NCBI RefSeq assembly: GCF_003144195.1
Contig: NW_020290045.1
Coordinates: 79,885 to 143,884 of the forward strand
Source: Ceraceosorus guamensis
Taxonomy: Eukaryota > Basidiomycota > Exobasidiomycetes > Ceraceosorales > Ceraceosoraceae
Length of the DNA stretch: 64,000 bases
Reading direction: 5' to 3'
A program made the position numbers and the translations under genes. This document shows, piece by piece, positions 60,580 to 64,000 of this stretch. Position 1 is the first letter of the stretch. Each line of letters starts with the position of its first letter. A model generated the notes under the pieces. It was not told the origin of the DNA. It made no database searches and was given only the letters and a program-made list of their open reading frames with translations.

Positions 60580-63353
60580 ATGACGACAAGCGGGATTCTC
60601 GGGGAGAGAGTGAGTGTAAGCGGTTCGCCGAGGAGATCTTTGGGTGCTGACGCGTACTCTTTGCGTCCTGCCAGTCCATCAATCAGATGGCGGACAGTGC
60701 GCAGCCAGGAGCAAGTGATGGGGCCAAGAGCGGCAAAGGGGCGCCTTTGGGCTTCCGCGCGCCATCAGCATTACCGGCAAAGCTGGGCAAAGATGCTTCT
60801 GAGCAGTCCGAAGTCATCTCGAGAACGCCTAGTCGCAAGACCAGCGCCCCGCCTATGGAGCGTTTCGACTCCTTGCAGGACCTTCTCAGTAAAGCCGGTT
60901 ACAAAGAGACTAGAATCTTCACTCCTCAGCATGATTCCGCTGCTGCAAGCGCTGCATCGCCAGCTCGCTCCATCGCTGTCGCATCGACGGCGTCTACGAG
61001 CAAGTCGGAGGATAGAGCTACCTCCGCTGCTGAAAGGAGACTAGCTGTTGCTGGCAATGAACAGTCAGGTAACAAAAGGCAGCCTCGGCCCTTGGTCAAG
61101 AAGACGAGCTCATTAGGTCAAATTGCGGGAGGATGGCTTGCCTCATTCTGGATAGGAGCTGAAAGTGACAAGCAGGAGGAGGACCCGCTGCCAACGGAAG
61201 ACGCTCCTACGGTTCAGCATCAGGCATTGCCTGAAAATGAAAGCCAATCCGAAAGCAGGTGCTGCGCTGCTCCCGAGAGCGAGAGGCATGCCGCCGCCGC
61301 TAACTCCAGCAACAGTACGGACGCTAGCTCCGCACCCTCGTCGACCAGTCGACCCTCGACTCCCAGCAAGACCCGAGCTCATTTGGTCTCCACACCTCGA
61401 ACACGTTCTCGCCAAGGCTCAGTGCACGCTAGTCCGAGGCGCACTGCAAGCGCTTTGCCTGCAAGTCCAAGAAGAACAAAGACGAGCTCGAGCAAGCTGA
61501 GCTCGCTTTGGAGTGCTTCGATGCGCTATAGAGGTCATACCGCCGGAGCACCTTCCACTTCTAGCAATTCTCGGTCTGTGCCATCTCGACTGAGAGCTGG
61601 TGCCGGTGCGGATGCAGCGGCTCGAGCACTCGGTGGAATTGGTGCATCTAGGAGCAAGCAGCGCAAAAGTCTCGTAGCCGCTTTTGGTCTCCAAGGTGAA
61701 GATGAAGTCGAGGATCCTGCTCAGACCGGAGCGAACGAGAAGGGCAAGACGAGTAGCGAGATCAGAAAGCTGCATCAACAAAGGCGAGCCAAAGAAGAAT
61801 GGCGCGAGAGCGTCAGCAGTCTTTCGGCGTTTGCAGAGGCTCGCTCGCGCTCCAACAGCCTTCAAGGCAGTCATGCGCCAAAAAGTCGCGGCTCTTCCAC
61901 ACCAGTGCCGCGACTTGAGGAGCACGAGACCAGAGATGATGCACTTTCGCAGGCCGAAGGAGGTGCACGCAAGAGCCTGGCTGAGCTGTTTGCTCTACCT
62001 GCAAATCCCGTTGTGAGCCGAGATGACGCAGTCGTGCTGCGCTCCGATGGCTGTTTGTGGCCAGCTGGTGTCGGTATGCGACGCATGCGTAGCGTCGAAG
62101 CTCTCAGGCAAGCCGCTGCTCGAATGCAGAGTGGATCCAAGTCAAGCTCTAACCTTCGTCAGACCGAACGCCCACTGGCTCCTACCACCGAGCAAGAGGA
62201 GGCCGAGCAGCAAGTCATCGCTACTGACTTTCGCATTGTCTTCTCGGACGGAGCTGCCATGCTGGAGCCTATCATACCCTCTGCCGCGCTTACTGCCCGC
62301 AAACAGTACACGACAACTACTAGCGGTCAAGACACCCTCGCCGTCTCCGAGGCGCCGCAGCAAAGCTTCTCAGAGGAGGAAGACGATGGGTCTTCTGCGG
62401 TGGGCTCTGACACCGACGGTCCACCGGTCCTTCTCGTGACCAGTCCTACAGGCGCTTCAGGTGCTCAGCCAATCGATCTTGGCGCAGCGGAGCTCCAGCC
62501 CACCGATTACAGTCCGCAAGCCACGGTCAGAGTCATGACGAAAAAGCAATATCTCGAGAGACGAGCCGTAGCGAACTCTATGCGAAGGAGCCGCGATAGC
62601 GACAGCGAGTCCTCCAAACCTACCTCTTCGGGCCAAGCGAGGCCACGATCGAAGACGCGAAGGGGCAGGAGGCGTTCCAAGAGCCCAGCAGCGAGCAGCG
62701 ATGCCCCGGAAACTGCGAGCGAGGACAATTTGACCACCCCGAAGCCTAGCTTCAAATCGGGACGTCGTCGTGTGGCTCCCTTCAAGCCGTCCACATCTAT
62801 CGACGCGAGCCCCAACGCCGCGCCGCTGCCCAGTCTTGCCGCTGTGGCCTCATCTGCGATCGGCCTTGGCCGTGACGTGACCTCGACTTCTTCTTCCAGC
62901 GTCATCTCCCCCTCGCGTCGTCGCAGCGCAGAGCGCGAGCAAATGTCGGGCAGATCAGCGCGCTCGCGTGCTTCCGGCCACGCAGACGACGACCCGTTCA
63001 CGACGACAGAAGGAGCATCCACTGTCTTGTCTCGACCGACCTCACAGCTGCCAAGGCTCGTCCAGCACAAGTCGCGCTCATCCCATAACCTCTCCAACAC
63101 AGCGAACAAGTCGAACGAGAAGTCAAAGAGCTTTGTCACGGTAGGAAGATCGGCAGGTCGAGCTACAGTTCTTGCTACAGCTGCTGCTGCTGCCGACCAT
63201 GACGAGGCTTTCACCTCCCGCAAAGAAGCGACGGCTTTGCAGATGTCTGCTGCTGAAGAGGCAGGACGCGCCGTCGTGGACTCTCCCAGCAATCGTTTGG
63301 CCCATCGTAAATCTCATCGCAACCTGCGCTCTGCCGCGCGTGGTGCACCTTGA
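60580..63353 (+). CDS. Ser-rich basic protein, function unknown
   Basis: Model: join(60580..60609, 60675..63353), 902 residues. A ten-codon first exon ends at a consensus GTGAGT donor, and a 65-nt intron ends in CAG, joining in frame upstream of a second ATG (60687) that could be an alternative start giving about 888 residues. The protein is rich in Ser, Ala, Arg and Thr, with few hydrophobic blocks: a short segment SSLGQIAGGWLASFWIG (about 160) and a more ordered patch ARKSLAELFALPANPVV through LRSDGCLWPAGVGMRRMRS (about 445-485). Many RRS/SPRR-type sites suggest phosphorylation. No catalytic motif, signal peptide or clear membrane helix is seen. I do not recognise the family; a disordered regulatory or cytoskeletal adaptor is only a guess. 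Confidence 0.75.
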
Positions 63354-63617
63354 GCGAACCCCTCTTTCAGCGCCATTTGACAAACGCACGCGACACTCTC
63401 TTCACCACTTTCTTTTGATACCTAGCATCACCTTTATTCGAGGCACCTTCGACGCCTTTACATTCCCTCTCTTCACACTTGTCCACACCCTCTTTCAACG
63501 GCACTCGCACAGGGTTCGCGCAATGACAGCTTCATTCATCGTGGTCCTGCCTCTAAGTGTCCTGCCGAGCAGCGGTATGGAGAGCGTGTTTGATGACTTT
63601 TGATTGGCTGCAGCCGC

Positions 63618-64000
63618 TTATGCCTCCAGTGGCAAATTTCGGCTCAAAAAGTCCAGCTGCTTGGCAGTGACGACGTCGAACTGTTCTCCCTGATAGATGC
63701 TGAAATGACCGAAATCCTCGTAATACTCGATCTCTCCCTTTGCAGCTTGCTTGGCGTACTTGAGCGTTGGAGCGGCAGGAGCGACCGAGTCCTTTCCGCA
63801 GATTGAAAAGTGGATGGGAATCTTGACCTTTTTGGCACTCGCGCCTGGGAAGAGCAGTGGGATTTGAAGAGCAATGCTTGCTGCCACTGCATTCTCGCCC
63901 TCCACCCCTGCGGGCAAGAGGCTTCGGTAACCAGAGTAAGCGTCGTGACTGTTCATCAGCGCAACTGCCGGGTGGCGCGAAAGATGAGAGAGGAAGGGGG
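63618..64000 (-). CDS. Alpha/beta hydrolase, C-terminal part (cut by window edge)
   Basis: An open frame of about 127 codons enters from the right edge and stops at 63620-63618. It carries the C-terminal third of an alpha/beta hydrolase: KVKIPIHFSICGKDSVAPAA, with the acid Asp in GKDSVAP, and YYEDFGHFSIYQGEQFD, with the catalytic His in GHFSIY, then a final helix QLDFLSRNLP. The spacing between acid and His matches hydrolases related to the dienelactone hydrolase/S9-like group common in fungi and bacteria. The nucleophile Ser would lie outside the window. The substrate is unknown. Confidence 0.8.
   Translation of the reverse strand, partial: PFLSHLSRHPAVALMNSHDAYSGYRSLLPAGVEGENAVAASIALQIPLLFPGASAKKVKIPIHFSICGKDSVAPAAPTLKYAKQAAKGEIEYYEDFGHFSIYQGEQFDVVTAKQLDFLSRNLPLEA

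Noticed and set aside
62507-63292. 261-codon antisense frame in the Ser-rich gene
   Set aside because: Same reason: antisense shadow of Ser/Arg-rich codons.

Overview
The window is 64 kb of a basidiomycete nuclear genome, most likely a smut relative (Ustilaginomycotina). This placement is an inference. It rests on a ferrichrome-A-type siderophore gene set like that described in Ustilago maydis, compact genes with many short GT-AG introns (about 60-160 nt, donors mostly GTGAGT), pyrimidine-rich 5' leaders, and fungal housekeeping genes such as a fused ARG5,6. I see no rRNA, convincing tRNA, transposon or CRISPR array.

Region 1 (1-22.6 kb) reads as an iron/siderophore cluster. In order it holds an ABCC-type ABC transporter cut by the left edge (-), an alpha/beta hydrolase (+), a hydroxyornithine acyltransferase of the SidF/Fer5 type (+), an AUH-like enoyl-CoA hydratase of the Fer4/SidH type (-), a 2557-residue non-ribosomal peptide synthetase (+) and a siderophore-iron MFS transporter (+). 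The synthetase has one adenylation domain followed by T-C-T-C-T-C. That is the layout reported for the basidioferrin synthetase CsNPS2, not the three-adenylation-domain layout needed for ferrichrome A (Gly-Ser-Ser plus three acyl-hydroxyornithines). The accessory genes, however, are those that make and attach a branched acyl group such as methylglutaconyl or anhydromevalonyl. My main hypothesis is a hybrid pathway making a trimeric acyl-hydroxyornithine siderophore with a non-acetyl acyl group, exported by an ABC pump, re-imported by the MFS protein and possibly opened by the hydrolase. No ornithine N5-monooxygenase or HMG-CoA synthase lies in the window. GATAA elements resembling Urbs1/SreA sites sit in the cluster's promoters.

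Region 2 (22.6-33.6 kb) has a single-pass membrane protein with a Ser/Thr-rich ectodomain (-), a gene-poor stretch of about 3.6 kb, a Yip1-family Golgi protein (+) and an aminopeptidase P (-).

Region 3 (34-50.4 kb) is housekeeping: a very long lipin/phosphatidate phosphatase (+), a CDK7/Kin28 kinase (-), and the exosome subunit Rrp45 (-) head to head with the ribosome-biogenesis factor Rrp5 (+).

Region 4 (50.4-64 kb) has two large Ser-rich proteins of unknown function (+), one with coiled coils, the mitochondrial arginine/ornithine enzyme ARG5,6 (-) between them, and the C-terminal end of another alpha/beta hydrolase (-) at the right edge.

Non-coding DNA is littered with a degenerate short motif family (TCACGA, ATTCGTGATT, TTGATTCAAG, GAGTCACG). 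It is dense between genes and I did not see it in the coding sequences.
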